This document shows, piece by piece, positions 25,329-35,299 of a stretch of DNA of 64,000 nt. The DNA is taken from NCBI GenBank assembly GCA_017476005.1, contig JAFVEM010000048.1, forward strand, positions 1 through 64,000, read 5' to 3'. Each line of letters opens with the position of its first letter. Position 1 is the first letter of the stretch. Origin of the DNA: Selenomonadaceae bacterium (lineage in GTDB: Bacteria; Bacillota; Negativicutes; Selenomonadales; Selenomonadaceae). Made by a program: the position numbers and the translations under genes. Below the pieces are notes generated by a model that did not search any database, was not told the DNA's origin, and saw only the letters and a program-made list of their open reading frames with translations.

Positions 25329-26117
25329 CTACAAAAATTCCTCGTGGGCGGCGAAAGCGTTGTGATGGTGAATAGACTCGAAGTTTTCGCATTCCAAGGA
25401 AAACCACGCTAGTCCCTCCAGCTTACGCAAGGCCAACACGCTGTCGCGCAAAACATCCTCCACAAATTTAGGATTTTGGTAGGCCGCCTCGGTCACATAT
25501 TTTTCGTCCTCGCGCTTTAATATGCCGTACAGGGGGGAAGATGCTTGCGCCTCCAGCAGCGCGGCCAAGTCCTCGATGTAGATGCAGGGCACCTCCGGGC
25601 GAAAGCGCACCACGGCGCGAGTAACGGAGCGCTGATTATGGGCGCCGCAGACGGAAATTTCCTTACTGCAAGGGCAAAGGGTGGTAAAGGGAACCGTGAC
25701 CCCCAAGGAGAACACCATGGCCTCCCCACGCCGTTTCTCGCCCAAAAAGAAGCAGTCAAAATCCAAGCAGGAGGAAAGTTGACTGACGGGCGCTCTTTTG
25801 TTCACGAAATATTTGAAGGAGAGTCTAAGCGCGGCTGATTCTGCTTGCAACCGCTCCAAAGCCTCGCCGAGCATGGCCTCCATCTCTTCCTCAGCCAAAG
25901 GCTTGCGGCTCCACGGGGCGAGGATTTCGATAAAGCGGCTCATGTGGGTGCCTTTATATTCTTTCGGCAAGGCCACGGTAAAGCGAATGTTGGCCAGTAC
26001 CGGCTGAAAATCCCCTTCTTTGGTTTTTATCAGGAAGGGCAGGTGTACGTCGCTTACCCCCACGCGCTGAATGGCAATCCCCCGTTCATCGAGGCTGCTC
26101 TGCACATCGCGCATCAT
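25329..26117 (-). CDS. folE2: GTP cyclohydrolase FolE2 (type IB)
   Basis: A 262-residue tunnelling-fold enzyme that makes dihydroneopterin triphosphate from GTP. The metal-binding Cys lies in TTLCPCSKEIS, and the N-terminus (DVQSSLDERGIAIQRVGVSDVHLP) fits the family. ATG at 26117 overlaps the queC stop (ATGA), so the two are coupled. The open frame continues to 26222 inside queC but is not used. Next to queC its product most likely feeds queuosine precursor synthesis, and perhaps folate too. Type IB enzymes work with metals other than zinc. Confidence 0.93.
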   Translation of the reverse strand: MMRDVQSSLDERGIAIQRVGVSDVHLPFLIKTKEGDFQPVLANIRFTVALPKEYKGTHMSRFIEILAPWSRKPLAEEEMEAMLGEALERLQAESAALRLSFKYFVNKRAPVSQLSSCLDFDCFFLGEKRRGEAMVFSLGVTVPFTTLCPCSKEISVCGAHNQRSVTRAVVRFRPEVPCIYIEDLAALLEAQASSPLYGILKREDEKYVTEAAYQNPKFVEDVLRDSVLALRKLEGLAWFSLECENFESIHHHNAFAAHEEFL

Positions 26118-26794
26118 GCTTCGTATTCCACCGGGTCGGTAAGTCCTGCCTCGGCAAAACCGCGTTTGCGCAAAAGGCAACTTTCGCAGACGCCGCAAGC
26201 CTTCTCGCCGCCGCGATAGCAACTGTGGGTCAGCGCAAAGGGAACATTCAATTCCTGCCCCTTGAGAATGATTTCCTTTTTGGAAAGATGCTGCAAAGGC
26301 GCTTCCACGGTGATTTTTTTATTTTCTGCCGCCGTGGCCTTGGTGGCGTAGTCGCTGAGCGCCTGAAAACGCCGGATAAACTCCGGCCGACAATCAGGGT
26401 AGCCGGAATAATCAACCGTGTTGACCCCGATATAAACATGGGTCGCTCCCACTACCTCCGCATAACCTAAGGCGTAGCTGAGAAAAATCAAATTTCGCGC
26501 CGGAACATAGGTAACGGGAACCTCATTTTCGTCATGGTGTTCTATCCCCGGCGGCAAGTCGATGTTATTGTCGGTAAGCGCCGAGCCGCCGATAGCTTCC
26601 ATGTTGGTTTCGATGATAATATGCCGCTTCGCGCCAAAGAAAGCGGCTATTTTTTTTGCCCCCTCCAGTTCGCTAGCGTGGCGTTGATGGTAATTGAAGC
26701 TGATGGGATAAAGCTCGTAGCCTTGGGCGGCGGCTATGGCCATGCAGGTGGTGGAATCTAGCCCTCCCGACAGCAGTATCACTGCTTTTTCCAA
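26114..26794 (-). CDS. queC: 7-cyano-7-deazaguanine synthase QueC
   Basis: A 226-residue PP-loop ATPase that converts 7-carboxy-7-deazaguanine to preQ0 for tRNA queuosine. The PP-loop is LSGGLDSTTCMA at residues 8-19. The C-terminal zinc Cys set lies in CYRGGEKACGVCESC. The start is TTG at 26794 with AAGGAG 9 bases upstream. It overlaps folE2 by 4 bp. QueD and QueE are not in the window. Confidence 0.95.
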   Translation of the reverse strand: MEKAVILLSGGLDSTTCMAIAAAQGYELYPISFNYHQRHASELEGAKKIAAFFGAKRHIIIETNMEAIGGSALTDNNIDLPPGIEHHDENEVPVTYVPARNLIFLSYALGYAEVVGATHVYIGVNTVDYSGYPDCRPEFIRRFQALSDYATKATAAENKKITVEAPLQHLSKKEIILKGQELNVPFALTHSCYRGGEKACGVCESCLLRKRGFAEAGLTDPVEYEA

Positions 26795-26824
26795 ATGCTA
26801 TCTCTCCTTTTCATAAATACGCAA

Positions 26825-26864
26825 GAAGCCCCCGACAGAGATAGCAGCTCTTGCCGGGGGCTTC
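26825..26864 (-). terminator. Terminator after ychF
   Basis: Stem GAAGCCCCCG/CGGGGGCTTC, read as a minus-strand signal between ychF and queC. The T-run is poor, so it might also be a regulatory hairpin in the queC leader. Confidence 0.65.
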
Positions 26865-26958
26865 GTTTGCACTTCGATGTTCTTCCTGACACCTGAAGTG
26901 TAGCACATGAATCTCCACTTTGCAAGACCTTATTGAATTTTCATCACCATGAGCCACT

Positions 26959-28065
26959 TCATACGTTAAATCGAAAATTCACCACATCGCCGTCCTGCAT
27001 GATGTAGTCCTTGCCCTCCAAGCGCACCTGTCCCTTTTCGCGAGCGGCGGCCACACTGCCGGCGGCAATAAGGTCGTCATAGCCGACGATTTCGGCGCGA
27101 ATGAAGCCCCGTTCAAAATCCGTGTGGATTTTTCCGGCGGCCTTGGGCGCCGTGGTTCCTTTGGCGATAGTCCAAGCCCGGCACTCGTCGGCGCCTGCCG
27201 TAAGGAAAGTCATCAGCCCCAATAAATCAAAAGCCGCCTTAATGAGTTTATCCAAACCCGACTCGGTAAGCCCCATTTCCTGCAAAAATTCCTTGGCTTC
27301 CGCCTCGTCCAGTTCGGCTATCTCCGCCTCGACCTTAGCGGCAATCACCACCGTCTGCGCCCTTTCTTTGGCGGCATAATCCTTCACTTGCCGGACAAAT
27401 TGATTTTCCGTTTCCGCCGTGGCCACTTCCTCCTCGGCCACGTTGGCGATATAGAGCGTAGGTTTCAAGGTAAGGAGGTTCATTTCTTTTATGAGGCTGA
27501 GTTCCTCGGGGGACAAGGTTACGCTGCGCGCCGGGTGAGCCTCGTCCAACGCCGCTTTTATTTGCGCGAGTACGGCTTCCTCCGCCTTGGCCTCTTTACT
27601 GCCGCTCTTGGCCACCTTCAAGAGTTTCTGTAGGCGTCTTTCTACGATTTCCAAATCCGCCAAGCAAAGCTCGGTTTCAATTATCTCTATATCTCTTAGT
27701 GGATCGATGCTACCGGCCACATGGGTAATATTGCCGTCCTGAAAACAGCGCACCACATGCGCCACCGCATCCACTTGCCGAATATGCTCCAAAAATTTAT
27801 TGCCCAGTCCCTCGCCCTGCGACGCGCCCTTAACCAGACCGGCAATATCTACAAAACTCACCGTGGCCGGGGTGGTTTTTTTTGATTTATACAGCTCGTG
27901 CAAAACCGGCAGACGGCTGTCCGGCACCGGCACCACGCCTACGTTAGGCTCGATGGTGCAGAAGGGATAATTGGCCGCTTCGGCTCCGGCCTTGGTAATG
28001 GCGTTAAACAGGGTACTCTTCCCCACGTTGGGGAGTCCCACGATGCCCACGGCTAAATTGCTCAA
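26959..28065 (-). CDS. ychF: Redox-regulated ATPase/GTPase YchF
   Basis: A 368-residue Obg-family protein. P-loop [14 protein letters not shown] is near residue 10 and switch region [20 protein letters not shown] near residue 72. The NVAEEE segment lies in place of the usual G4, which explains the ATP preference of this family. A C-terminal TGS domain ends the protein ([16 protein letters not shown]). The start is TTG with GAGGTG 6 bases upstream. Hairpin repeat B1 lies immediately before its ribosome site. Confidence 0.95.
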   Translation of the reverse strand: MSNLAVGIVGLPNVGKSTLFNAITKAGAEAANYPFCTIEPNVGVVPVPDSRLPVLHELYKSKKTTPATVSFVDIAGLVKGASQGEGLGNKFLEHIRQVDAVAHVVRCFQDGNITHVAGSIDPLRDIEIIETELCLADLEIVERRLQKLLKVAKSGSKEAKAEEAVLAQIKAALDEAHPARSVTLSPEELSLIKEMNLLTLKPTLYIANVAEEEVATAETENQFVRQVKDYAAKERAQTVVIAAKVEAEIAELDEAEAKEFLQEMGLTESGLDKLIKAAFDLLGLMTFLTAGADECRAWTIAKGTTAPKAAGKIHTDFERGFIRAEIVGYDDLIAAGSVAAAREKGQVRLEGKDYIMQDGDVVNFRFNV

Positions 28066-28087
28066 TATTTACACCTCGTATTTACTT

Positions 28088-28208
28088 GGGGCTTTGCCCC
28101 AAACCCCACAAGAGGCTCTACTTTGTATAAGCGATCTCTAAGGGCTAAATCCCTAAGAGTCTGCTTATGCCTCTTGACTCCGGCAGGGAGCATTGCCCCC
28201 TGCACCCC
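28088..28208 (-). repeat. Dispersed hairpin element B1, upstream of ychF
   Basis: A 121-bp element in the trpS-ychF gap. Minus order: hairpin with GCAGGG/CCCTGC arms; CGGAGTCAAGAGG; a module from TAAGCAGA to TCGCTTA whose hairpin has CTCT/AGAG and AGGG/CCCT arms; CCTCTTG closing the outer stem; then GGGGCAAAGCCCC ending 10 bases before the ychF Shine-Dalgarno site. It matches B3 at 62362-62483 closely outside the central hairpin. Confidence 0.75.
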
Positions 28209-28220
28209 ATTTGGATTTCT

Positions 28221-29359
<1,139 letters not shown>

Positions 29360-29363
29360 TTTA

Positions 29364-29399
29364 TAAAAAAGGCCGTCGTACTTTGCGACGGTCTTTTTT
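29364..29399 (-). terminator. Terminator after rplT
   Basis: An 8-bp stem (GGCCGTCG/CGACGGTC, one G-T pair) with an A-run on one side and a T-run on the other. It can serve both directions and closes the infC-rpmI-rplT operon. Confidence 0.85.
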
Positions 29400-29416
29400 T
29401 GCTTACTAAGGCGATT

Positions 29417-29770
29417 TTATAAATTTTCCTTGGCCACGGCCACCAATTTGGCGAAGGCCTCGGCATCGCTAACGGCGAGATCCGCCAGCATCTTGCGGTT
29501 CACGGCGACTCCGGCCTTGGTAAGCCCACACACCATGCGGCTGTAGGAAATGCCGTTCAATCTGGCGGCGGCGTTAATGCGAGCAATCCACAGACGGCGG
29601 AACTCGCCCTTTTTGGCGCGACGGTCGCGACGGGCGTAGTAAAGCGCCTTCATCACCGTTTCGTTGGCTTTTTTGAACTGCTTGCTCTTGGCGCCGCGGT
29701 AGCCCTTGGCCAGTTTCAGTATTTTTTTATGACGGCGATGGGCTGTCACGCCGCTTTTTACTCTTGCCAT
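29417..29770 (-). CDS. rplT: 50S ribosomal protein L20
   Basis: A 117-residue, very basic ribosomal protein that binds 23S rRNA early in 50S assembly ([18 protein letters not shown] at the start, then [20 protein letters not shown]). In Firmicutes L20 also represses its own operon by binding the infC leader; a candidate leader is present here at 30565-30707. GGAGG lies before the ATG. Confidence 0.98.
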   Translation of the reverse strand: MARVKSGVTAHRRHKKILKLAKGYRGAKSKQFKKANETVMKALYYARRDRRAKKGEFRRLWIARINAAARLNGISYSRMVCGLTKAGVAVNRKMLADLAVSDAEAFAKLVAVAKENL

Positions 29771-29807
29771 AGTTCTTTCCTCCCGTTTTCAATTTCAGCG
29801 AGCGCGA

Positions 29808-30008
29808 TCACGAAGCATAGGGAAGCATCCGCTTAACGCGACCGTAATCGGATTCGGAAGCCAGCGCTGCCTTGCGCAGGTTGCGCTTGCGCTTGGGACT
29901 CTTCTTCTCTAAAATGTGGCTTTTGTAAGCCTTGTTGCGCTTAAACTGGCCGCTACCCGTGGGGGTAAAACGCTTAGCGGCGGCGCGGCGCGTTTTAATC
30001 TTTGGCAT
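29808..30008 (-). CDS. rpmI: 50S ribosomal protein L35
   Basis: A 66-residue basic protein with the L35 pattern ([20 protein letters not shown], then [16 protein letters not shown]). Its start lies 14 bp inside the end of infC, with GGAGG upstream, giving coupled translation with infC; rplT follows. Confidence 0.97.
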   Translation of the reverse strand: MPKIKTRRAAAKRFTPTGSGQFKRNKAYKSHILEKKSPKRKRNLRKAALASESDYGRVKRMLPYAS

Positions 30009-30564
30009 CGTTTATTCCTCCTTTGGGATTCGTCTGTTTGCCGGACGACCGCTGAACCTTAGGGGCGACGATCATGGTCATATTCTTCCCCTCCAGCTTA
30101 GCCGTGCGCTCCACGACCACCCCGGCACCAAGTTGCGCGGCCACGCGATCCAAAAGCTCCTTGCCCAGTTCCGGATGCGAAAGCTCCCGACCGCGAAACA
30201 TGATGGTCACCTTGACCTTGTTGCCCTCGCCCAAAAATTTGGTTACGTTCTTGAATTTAACCTCAAAATCGTGTTGCTCGATGTTGGGGCGAAGTTTGAC
30301 TTCCTTGATGGTAATGACCTTTTGTTTCTTGCGCGCTTCCTTCTCACGTTTTTGTTGCTCATAACGGAATTTGCCGTAATCCATAATGCGGCAAACCGGC
30401 GGTCTGGCCTTGGGCGCTACCTCCACCAAGTCAAGGTGTTGCTCCTCGGCCATGTTCAAGGCATCTCGCGTGGCCATTATGCCCAGTTGCTCGCCGTTCG
30501 CGCCGGTGACCCGCACCTCCCGGATACGGATCTCGTCATTGATTCTCAAGGTTTCCCTGCTTAT
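29995..30564 (-). CDS. infC: Translation initiation factor IF-3
   Basis: A 189-residue two-domain factor that binds the 30S subunit and rejects wrong initiator pairing. N-terminus [17 protein letters not shown] and the C-terminal domain ([17 protein letters not shown]) are typical. The only Shine-Dalgarno site (GGAGG, 30575-30579) lies 10 bases before an ATA codon, which begins the normal IF-3 sequence. The ATG at 30582 lies before that site and has none of its own. A rare start on which IF-3 itself discriminates, as with the AUU of other infC genes, would give autoregulation. Confidence 0.93.
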   Translation of the reverse strand: MSRETLRINDEIRIREVRVTGANGEQLGIMATRDALNMAEEQHLDLVEVAPKARPPVCRIMDYGKFRYEQQKREKEARKKQKVITIKEVKLRPNIEQHDFEVKFKNVTKFLGEGNKVKVTIMFRGRELSHPELGKELLDRVAAQLGAGVVVERTAKLEGKNMTMIVAPKVQRSSGKQTNPKGGINDAKD

Positions 30565-30707
30565 GGTAAAAACACCTCCCATAAATAAAAATGTCTATGA
30601 CAGACACAAAAAAAGAGATAGCACGACGCCACCTCTGTCTTGTAAAAATTTATGAACCCGCGCGACTTTTTGCCGACAGGTGAGAAGCGGTGGCCTCTGC
30701 TTCGTAA
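30565..30707 (-). promoter_or_regulatory. infC leader with attenuator, L20-leader-like
   Basis: A leader of about 140 nt. An early segment (GCCACC then CTGTC, minus strand, about 30665-30693) can pair with GACAG and GGTGGC further down, which also form the left side of a terminator stem. The two folds exclude each other. This is the logic of the Firmicute L20 leader; identity with the Rfam L20 family is inferred from position and pairing only. Confidence 0.7.
30608..30636 (-). terminator. Attenuator terminator in the infC leader
   Basis: Minus strand: 9-bp stem AGAGGTGGC/GCTATCTCT (two G-T pairs), loop GTCGT, then a six-T run, 44 bases before the infC start codon. Confidence 0.8.
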
Positions 30708-30714
30708 CCCCTGC

Positions 30715-30744
30715 ATAATAGCACAACCGCTGTCGCCCCGTCAA
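30715..30744 (-). promoter_or_regulatory. SigA-type promoter of infC-rpmI-rplT
   Basis: Minus strand: TTGACG (-35), 18-bp spacer, TATTAT (-10). The predicted start is about 145 bases before the infC start codon. Confidence 0.7.
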
Positions 30745-30772
30745 TACCTTAATTTTTATTAACCCATATTTT

Positions 30773-32137
30773 TTAGGAATAAGAAAATTTGACGGCAATA
30801 AATGGCTCGTCGTAAAATTTATAAAGAGAACGTATCTGCTCTTCACTGATCCCCTCGGATATAGCAAAACAGTCAATCCGTCTCTCTCTGAACAGGAATT
30901 TGGCATCCTCTTGACCAATAACTTCAATACAGTGACCGTCGATAAGTTCCAAGTAACTGCCGTGGTGATACCTTTTCAGGTGTACGCCAGTAATTTCTCC
31001 TTCGCCGCCGGGGGCGGTAACAATAAATGTCGGTTTGTATTCGCAACGTGCCAATGCAAGAGCTTGTGCGAGGGTTGCGCCATCTTGAGTGGGAGTTTGT
31101 AAGATGGCTACATGCCTCCGGGGTTGAACGGCGGTTAGACCGACAACGGCGGCCACCTCCTGCCGGAAACGCCTCTCATCATCCATTATACGGGCGCGAT
31201 ATTCTTCTTGCCTAGCATAGGCCGAAGGATAATCGGCCAAGATCTCTCTTATTTTGGCAATAACTTCTTCTCCCTTGCTTTGCCTTTCATCAAACTTGAA
31301 GTCCGAGGGGATATTGACATCCATGTCATTAGCTGCAGCACCTTGCCGTCCGGTAACAACTACACACCCGGAAATAGCCGCCTCACGAGGGATGCGATCA
31401 CGCCCGGGATGGAACCCAAAATCAATGTAGATTTTGGCACTCGCCAACAGCGTCTGCACTTCATCGGGAGTCATGTTCTGAATCGGCCGCCAATCAATAT
31501 CAGGAGCGATACCAATTAACCTCTCGGTAATCTCTCTACCCTTTTTGGGGTTATAGACAACGATATTCTCTTTACGGCTTAAGGGAGCCTTGGCGGCTTT
31601 GTCAATAAACACATGGTTTAGGTAATCCCCCACAAAATGAATTTTTTCGGACGGTACGCCGTTCATGGAAACAAATTGCCTAGCATACTCCGACTGTACC
31701 CAGTGTTCGAGGTTGGGGGGAGAGTTTTGAAAATAGAAAATTTTAGGCAATGGACTCTTCGTAATGAGCCTACGGTATTCCTCCAAATGAGAGGATAGGC
31801 AGATTAGGAAATTGTCAGCACTGAGCCACCATAACACTGGCTGTATGTGACGGCAAAAATATAGATGTTCCGTCATACCCTCCCCAGCAATGAGGACATT
31901 ATGGGCGTAATCTTCAATCGCCTCGCCGCTCGTCAAATATTCCACATGATATTTTCGATAAAAATCGTCCACTGGGTTGTCAAAGTTAAAGTTGTTGGTA
32001 TTGGGAAAGTAAAACATATAGGCTTCTATATCCATAGAGCGCAGACAGGAACCCAATTGGTGCAGAAGCTCCACTCCTCCGGTGTGAGCGTTGCCGGCGC
32101 AGGCGATATAGACCTTGGTATCGGGATAAATTTTCAT
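30773..32137 (-). CDS. Putative GT-B-type glycosyltransferase
   Basis: A 454-residue soluble protein. The first 340 residues look like a GT-B glycosyltransferase: an N-terminal Rossmann-like start (VYIACAGNAHTGGVELLHQLG) and a C-terminal half with IYIDFGFHPGRDRIPREAAISGCVVVTGRQGAA. The last ~110 residues are an extra domain I do not recognise. ATG at 32137 has GGAGG 9 bases upstream. It overlaps nothing but follows the radical SAM gene by 22 bp, so they form a two-gene cassette, perhaps for surface glycan. Sugar and acceptor are unknown. Confidence 0.72.
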   Translation of the reverse strand: MKIYPDTKVYIACAGNAHTGGVELLHQLGSCLRSMDIEAYMFYFPNTNNFNFDNPVDDFYRKYHVEYLTSGEAIEDYAHNVLIAGEGMTEHLYFCRHIQPVLWWLSADNFLICLSSHLEEYRRLITKSPLPKIFYFQNSPPNLEHWVQSEYARQFVSMNGVPSEKIHFVGDYLNHVFIDKAAKAPLSRKENIVVYNPKKGREITERLIGIAPDIDWRPIQNMTPDEVQTLLASAKIYIDFGFHPGRDRIPREAAISGCVVVTGRQGAAANDMDVNIPSDFKFDERQSKGEEVIAKIREILADYPSAYARQEEYRARIMDDERRFRQEVAAVVGLTAVQPRRHVAILQTPTQDGATLAQALALARCEYKPTFIVTAPGGEGEITGVHLKRYHHGSYLELIDGHCIEVIGQEDAKFLFRERRIDCFAISEGISEEQIRSLYKFYDEPFIAVKFSYS

Positions 32138-32159
32138 TAGGCGGTTCCTCCGGTAAAAT

Positions 32160-33314
32160 TTATTGGTCGGCAATCCAATCCGACAAAATACTGGGTCGAT
32201 GCATTTGTTCCCAAGCGACCTCCACCGGAGCCTGACAGTAGCGACACCGTTCTATGGGCGTGAGGAGCCTTTCTTTCAAAATTTCCGTCGTCAGACCTTG
32301 GTCATATAGGTCGATGGCACCGTCCTCCGGTAGATGCTTACCAAAATATTCATTGAAGTATTTGGTGGTAAAGGGGAGGAAACAGACGGCCAGTTTGCCA
32401 TCATACAGGTTGTGACACTGGGCTTGAAAGCAATGTAGAAACCAGTCGGGAGTAGGTGCCCTGCGTAGAGTTTGCTTCATAGTGAATGTGTTGGCCAGAT
32501 TCCCTATATAATGCGGTATGCCTTGCTCTGCCAACAATTTTTTTATCGTCGGCAGTTTACTGGACATAGGGGGATACAGAGAAAGAGCAAGATAAATGTT
32601 TTGCTCTCGCATGGTTTTATAAAAGTCCTCCGGCATTTGGGGCAACAATATGCCATTGGTGACGACGAAAATCTGGGTACTTGGATATAACTTTCGCGTC
32701 AAAACCATGTAGCGATTTATCTCTGGATTTAGGAGGGGTTCGCCTCCCAATATCCTTATGGTGCCAATATCGTCGATGAACTTATGCAGAACTCGGAGAT
32801 CTTGGGAGAATTTTTCAAAGTTGGGAAAACGCGGCGTTTTAACCAAACCCGAGTAGTGTTCGCAGGCCTTGCAATTTAAATTGCAGTGGTCGGCTATATG
32901 ATATTCCATATAGGACAAGTATTTGGCGCTGAGCCAAGGTTGCACCAGCGACAATATTTCTTGCTCGCTATAAGTATGGTTTTGCGGTTGCAAAGACGGA
33001 GTTATGTAAATATCGCGGACATCCACGCCTAGTAAACGCAAGCTGTTTATCAGGGTGGAGTGATTACGAAAAGAATTGCGAGGGATTATAAAGCCTTGCA
33101 ATATTTTTTTCTTGTAGAGGGCGCAGACTTGGTATATATCCAATATCGGAACATCATCTATCACCGACGTTTCCGCATCCGTACTGCCTAAAAAAGCTGC
33201 AATCTGCAAGCCTTCGCCCCCCTGTGACGTCACAATGGGGTTATAGGCTTTTTCTATCAATTGTTTTAACAGCAAGCCGGGCTGTCGCGCACTATAAATT
33301 GCTACCTGAAACAT
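32160..33314 (-). CDS. Radical SAM protein with N-terminal Rossmann-like region
   Basis: A 384-residue protein. Residues 1-120 look like a nucleotide-binding alpha/beta region (VAIYSARQPGLLLKQLI, IAAFLGSTDAE). The radical SAM core begins at CNLNCKACEHYS, whose CxxxCxxC holds the 4Fe-4S cluster, followed by IRILGGEPLLNPEI. C-terminal Cys (FLHCFQAQCHNLYDGKLAVC and CRYCQAP) may bind an auxiliary cluster, as in SPASM-type enzymes. Partnered with the glycosyltransferase. It probably modifies a sugar or peptide linked to the surface, by inference only. Confidence 0.82.
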   Translation of the reverse strand: MFQVAIYSARQPGLLLKQLIEKAYNPIVTSQGGEGLQIAAFLGSTDAETSVIDDVPILDIYQVCALYKKKILQGFIIPRNSFRNHSTLINSLRLLGVDVRDIYITPSLQPQNHTYSEQEILSLVQPWLSAKYLSYMEYHIADHCNLNCKACEHYSGLVKTPRFPNFEKFSQDLRVLHKFIDDIGTIRILGGEPLLNPEINRYMVLTRKLYPSTQIFVVTNGILLPQMPEDFYKTMREQNIYLALSLYPPMSSKLPTIKKLLAEQGIPHYIGNLANTFTMKQTLRRAPTPDWFLHCFQAQCHNLYDGKLAVCFLPFTTKYFNEYFGKHLPEDGAIDLYDQGLTTEILKERLLTPIERCRYCQAPVEVAWEQMHRPSILSDWIADQ

Positions 33315-33331
33315 TTTTCACCGCTCCTTCT

Positions 33332-34405
33332 TCAAAATATCTGTCCATCCACCTTTATAACGCGAAACCCGGCAGCCTTGCGTAATCTGTTCATAATGGC
33401 CAGTCCCAGCCCCGTGTCCGCAGTGCCTTCGGCCAGAAGTTGCTCCACCGCCTTGTCGTCAAAATAACGCAACGAGGCGTAGAGATTAGCGGCGATGGCA
33501 GTGAGATTTTCCCGTTGGCCGTAGCTGACGATTAAATCCGGCGGCACCAGTTCGCTTTCTTGCAAAAAATTGGCCAATTCGTCGCTGACGATGACACCTA
33601 TCACTTTTGTTTCTTTTTGCAGTCGGCGCAGTTCGCGGCGAAATATGCCCTTCATTTTTTCCGGCGAAGCTTCCACCAGCGTCAAAGGAGCTTTGGGCGC
33701 GTAATGGGTGTATTTCATCCCGGGAGCCTTGGGGACATTTTTTTTACCTACCAATCCCGGGTCAAGTCTTACTTCTCCCACGACTTCCGCTATCATCTCA
33801 CGAGTGACAGCTCCGGGACGCAAAATAACGGCGGTAGCCTCCGTACAATCTACGATGGTTGACTCCAGCCCAAAACGGCATGAGCCGCCGTCAAGTATCA
33901 GAGGAATCCGCCCCTCTAAATCTCGCCGCACTGCTTCGGCGGTGGTAGGACTGGGACGACCGGAAAGATTGGCGCTGGGGGCGGCGATGGGAACCCCGGC
34001 GGCCTTGATGAACGCCTGCGCTATTTCGTTATCCGGCCAGCGCACCCCCACCGTCTTTAATCCACCGGTGATACAATCCGGCACCGTTGATTTTCGTTTC
34101 ATTACCAAAGTCAGGGGGCCGGGGCAGAAAGCGGTCAAAAGTTTTTGCGCCAACGGCGTAACCTCCGCCACACTTGCCACCATATCAAACTCGGCTACAT
34201 GGAGAATCAAGGGATTATCGGAAGGACGACCCTTCACGCGATAAATTTCCGTTGTCGCCCCCTCGTCAAACCCACTGGCGCCAAGACCATATACCGTTTC
34301 CGTGGGAAAGGCCACCAAACCGCCGCCTTTTATGATGTCGCCGGCCTTTTGCAAATCTTTTGTTTGGCCGTTTATGTCTGTTATCTTAATTATCTGCGTG
34401 TACAT
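33332..34405 (-). CDS. tsaC: Threonylcarbamoyl-AMP synthase (Sua5/YwlC type)
   Basis: A 357-residue Sua5-type enzyme that makes threonylcarbamoyl-AMP for tRNA t6A. It has a YrdC domain (GGLVAFPTETVYGLGASG, then RPSDNPLILHV and PSANLSGRPSPTTAE) and a C-terminal Sua5 domain (KAPGMKYTHYAPKAPL onward). It lies downstream of prmC and prfA, as in many Firmicutes. Start ATG with only a modest AGTAGG site. Confidence 0.94.
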   Translation of the reverse strand: MYTQIIKITDINGQTKDLQKAGDIIKGGGLVAFPTETVYGLGASGFDEGATTEIYRVKGRPSDNPLILHVAEFDMVASVAEVTPLAQKLLTAFCPGPLTLVMKRKSTVPDCITGGLKTVGVRWPDNEIAQAFIKAAGVPIAAPSANLSGRPSPTTAEAVRRDLEGRIPLILDGGSCRFGLESTIVDCTEATAVILRPGAVTREMIAEVVGEVRLDPGLVGKKNVPKAPGMKYTHYAPKAPLTLVEASPEKMKGIFRRELRRLQKETKVIGVIVSDELANFLQESELVPPDLIVSYGQRENLTAIAANLYASLRYFDDKAVEQLLAEGTADTGLGLAIMNRLRKAAGFRVIKVDGQIF

Positions 34406-34420
34406 TATGAGCCTACTTCT

Positions 34421-35290
34421 CTAATATTGTAGCACCACGACTCGCGGAATCCCGGCGTAGTCCGGCAAAATTTGGCTGTCCCTTAATCCCCCGGCTTGCG
34501 TAGCCAATCCCCTTACTTTTTCTGCCTGTCCGAGTCCCACCTCGAAGGCCATGAAGCCTCCGGGCAGGAGATTTTTTTGTCCCTCCGCCACTAAACGGCG
34601 ATAAAAATCAAGCCCGTCTTGGCCGCCGGCTAAGGCGAGGCGCGGGTCATAATTTTTTACCTCCGGCGAAAGCCCCTCAATTTCATGTTCGGGAATATAG
34701 GGAGGATTGGCCAGAATGGCGGCAAACCTACGACTTCCGAGGGGGGCGGTAAGATCCCCCGGCAAAAACTCAACGCGCTCACTTAGCCCTAAATTCTCTG
34801 CATTTTCCTTGGCCACAGCCAAGGCCGTCGGCGATATGTCCACGGCTACGGCTCGCGCTTCCGACAACAAATTTAGCAGTGACAAGGCAATGGCTCCCGT
34901 GCCGGTGCCGATGTCGGCAAAAATTACCGGTTCCGTCGCGGCGATTTCGTTTTTCAGCCGGTTTTTGGCAGCCTCCACCAAAATCTCCGTCTCCGGTCTG
35001 GGGGACAAGGTGTCTGTCGTAACTTTGAAGGTCAACCCCATAAACTCTCGCCTACCCAATATATGAGAAACCGGCATTCTGGCGGCGCGTTTTTTTATCA
35101 ACTCTCGCAAGACCGCCAGTTCCCCTTTTTGTAGAGGCTCATCAAAATGAACATACAGGTATATGCGCGGCTTTTGCAAAACATGGGACAGGAGAACCTC
35201 GGTATCAAGCCGCGCTGTCTCTACGCCTTTACTGGCTAAGTACTCCGTCGTCCATTTTAGCACCCTACCGATAGTCCAAATTTCCTTCAT
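34421..35290 (-). CDS. prmC: Release factor glutamine methyltransferase PrmC
   Basis: A 289-residue SAM-dependent enzyme that methylates the GGQ glutamine of release factors. It has an N-terminal helical domain, a SAM site in VIFADIGTGTGAIALSL, and the NPPY motif in ILANPPYIPEHE. Its target gene prfA is directly upstream (9 bp apart). Confidence 0.95.
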   Translation of the reverse strand: MKEIWTIGRVLKWTTEYLASKGVETARLDTEVLLSHVLQKPRIYLYVHFDEPLQKGELAVLRELIKKRAARMPVSHILGRREFMGLTFKVTTDTLSPRPETEILVEAAKNRLKNEIAATEPVIFADIGTGTGAIALSLLNLLSEARAVAVDISPTALAVAKENAENLGLSERVEFLPGDLTAPLGSRRFAAILANPPYIPEHEIEGLSPEVKNYDPRLALAGGQDGLDFYRRLVAEGQKNLLPGGFMAFEVGLGQAEKVRGLATQAGGLRDSQILPDYAGIPRVVVLQY

Positions 35291-35299
35291 GCTCTGTCC

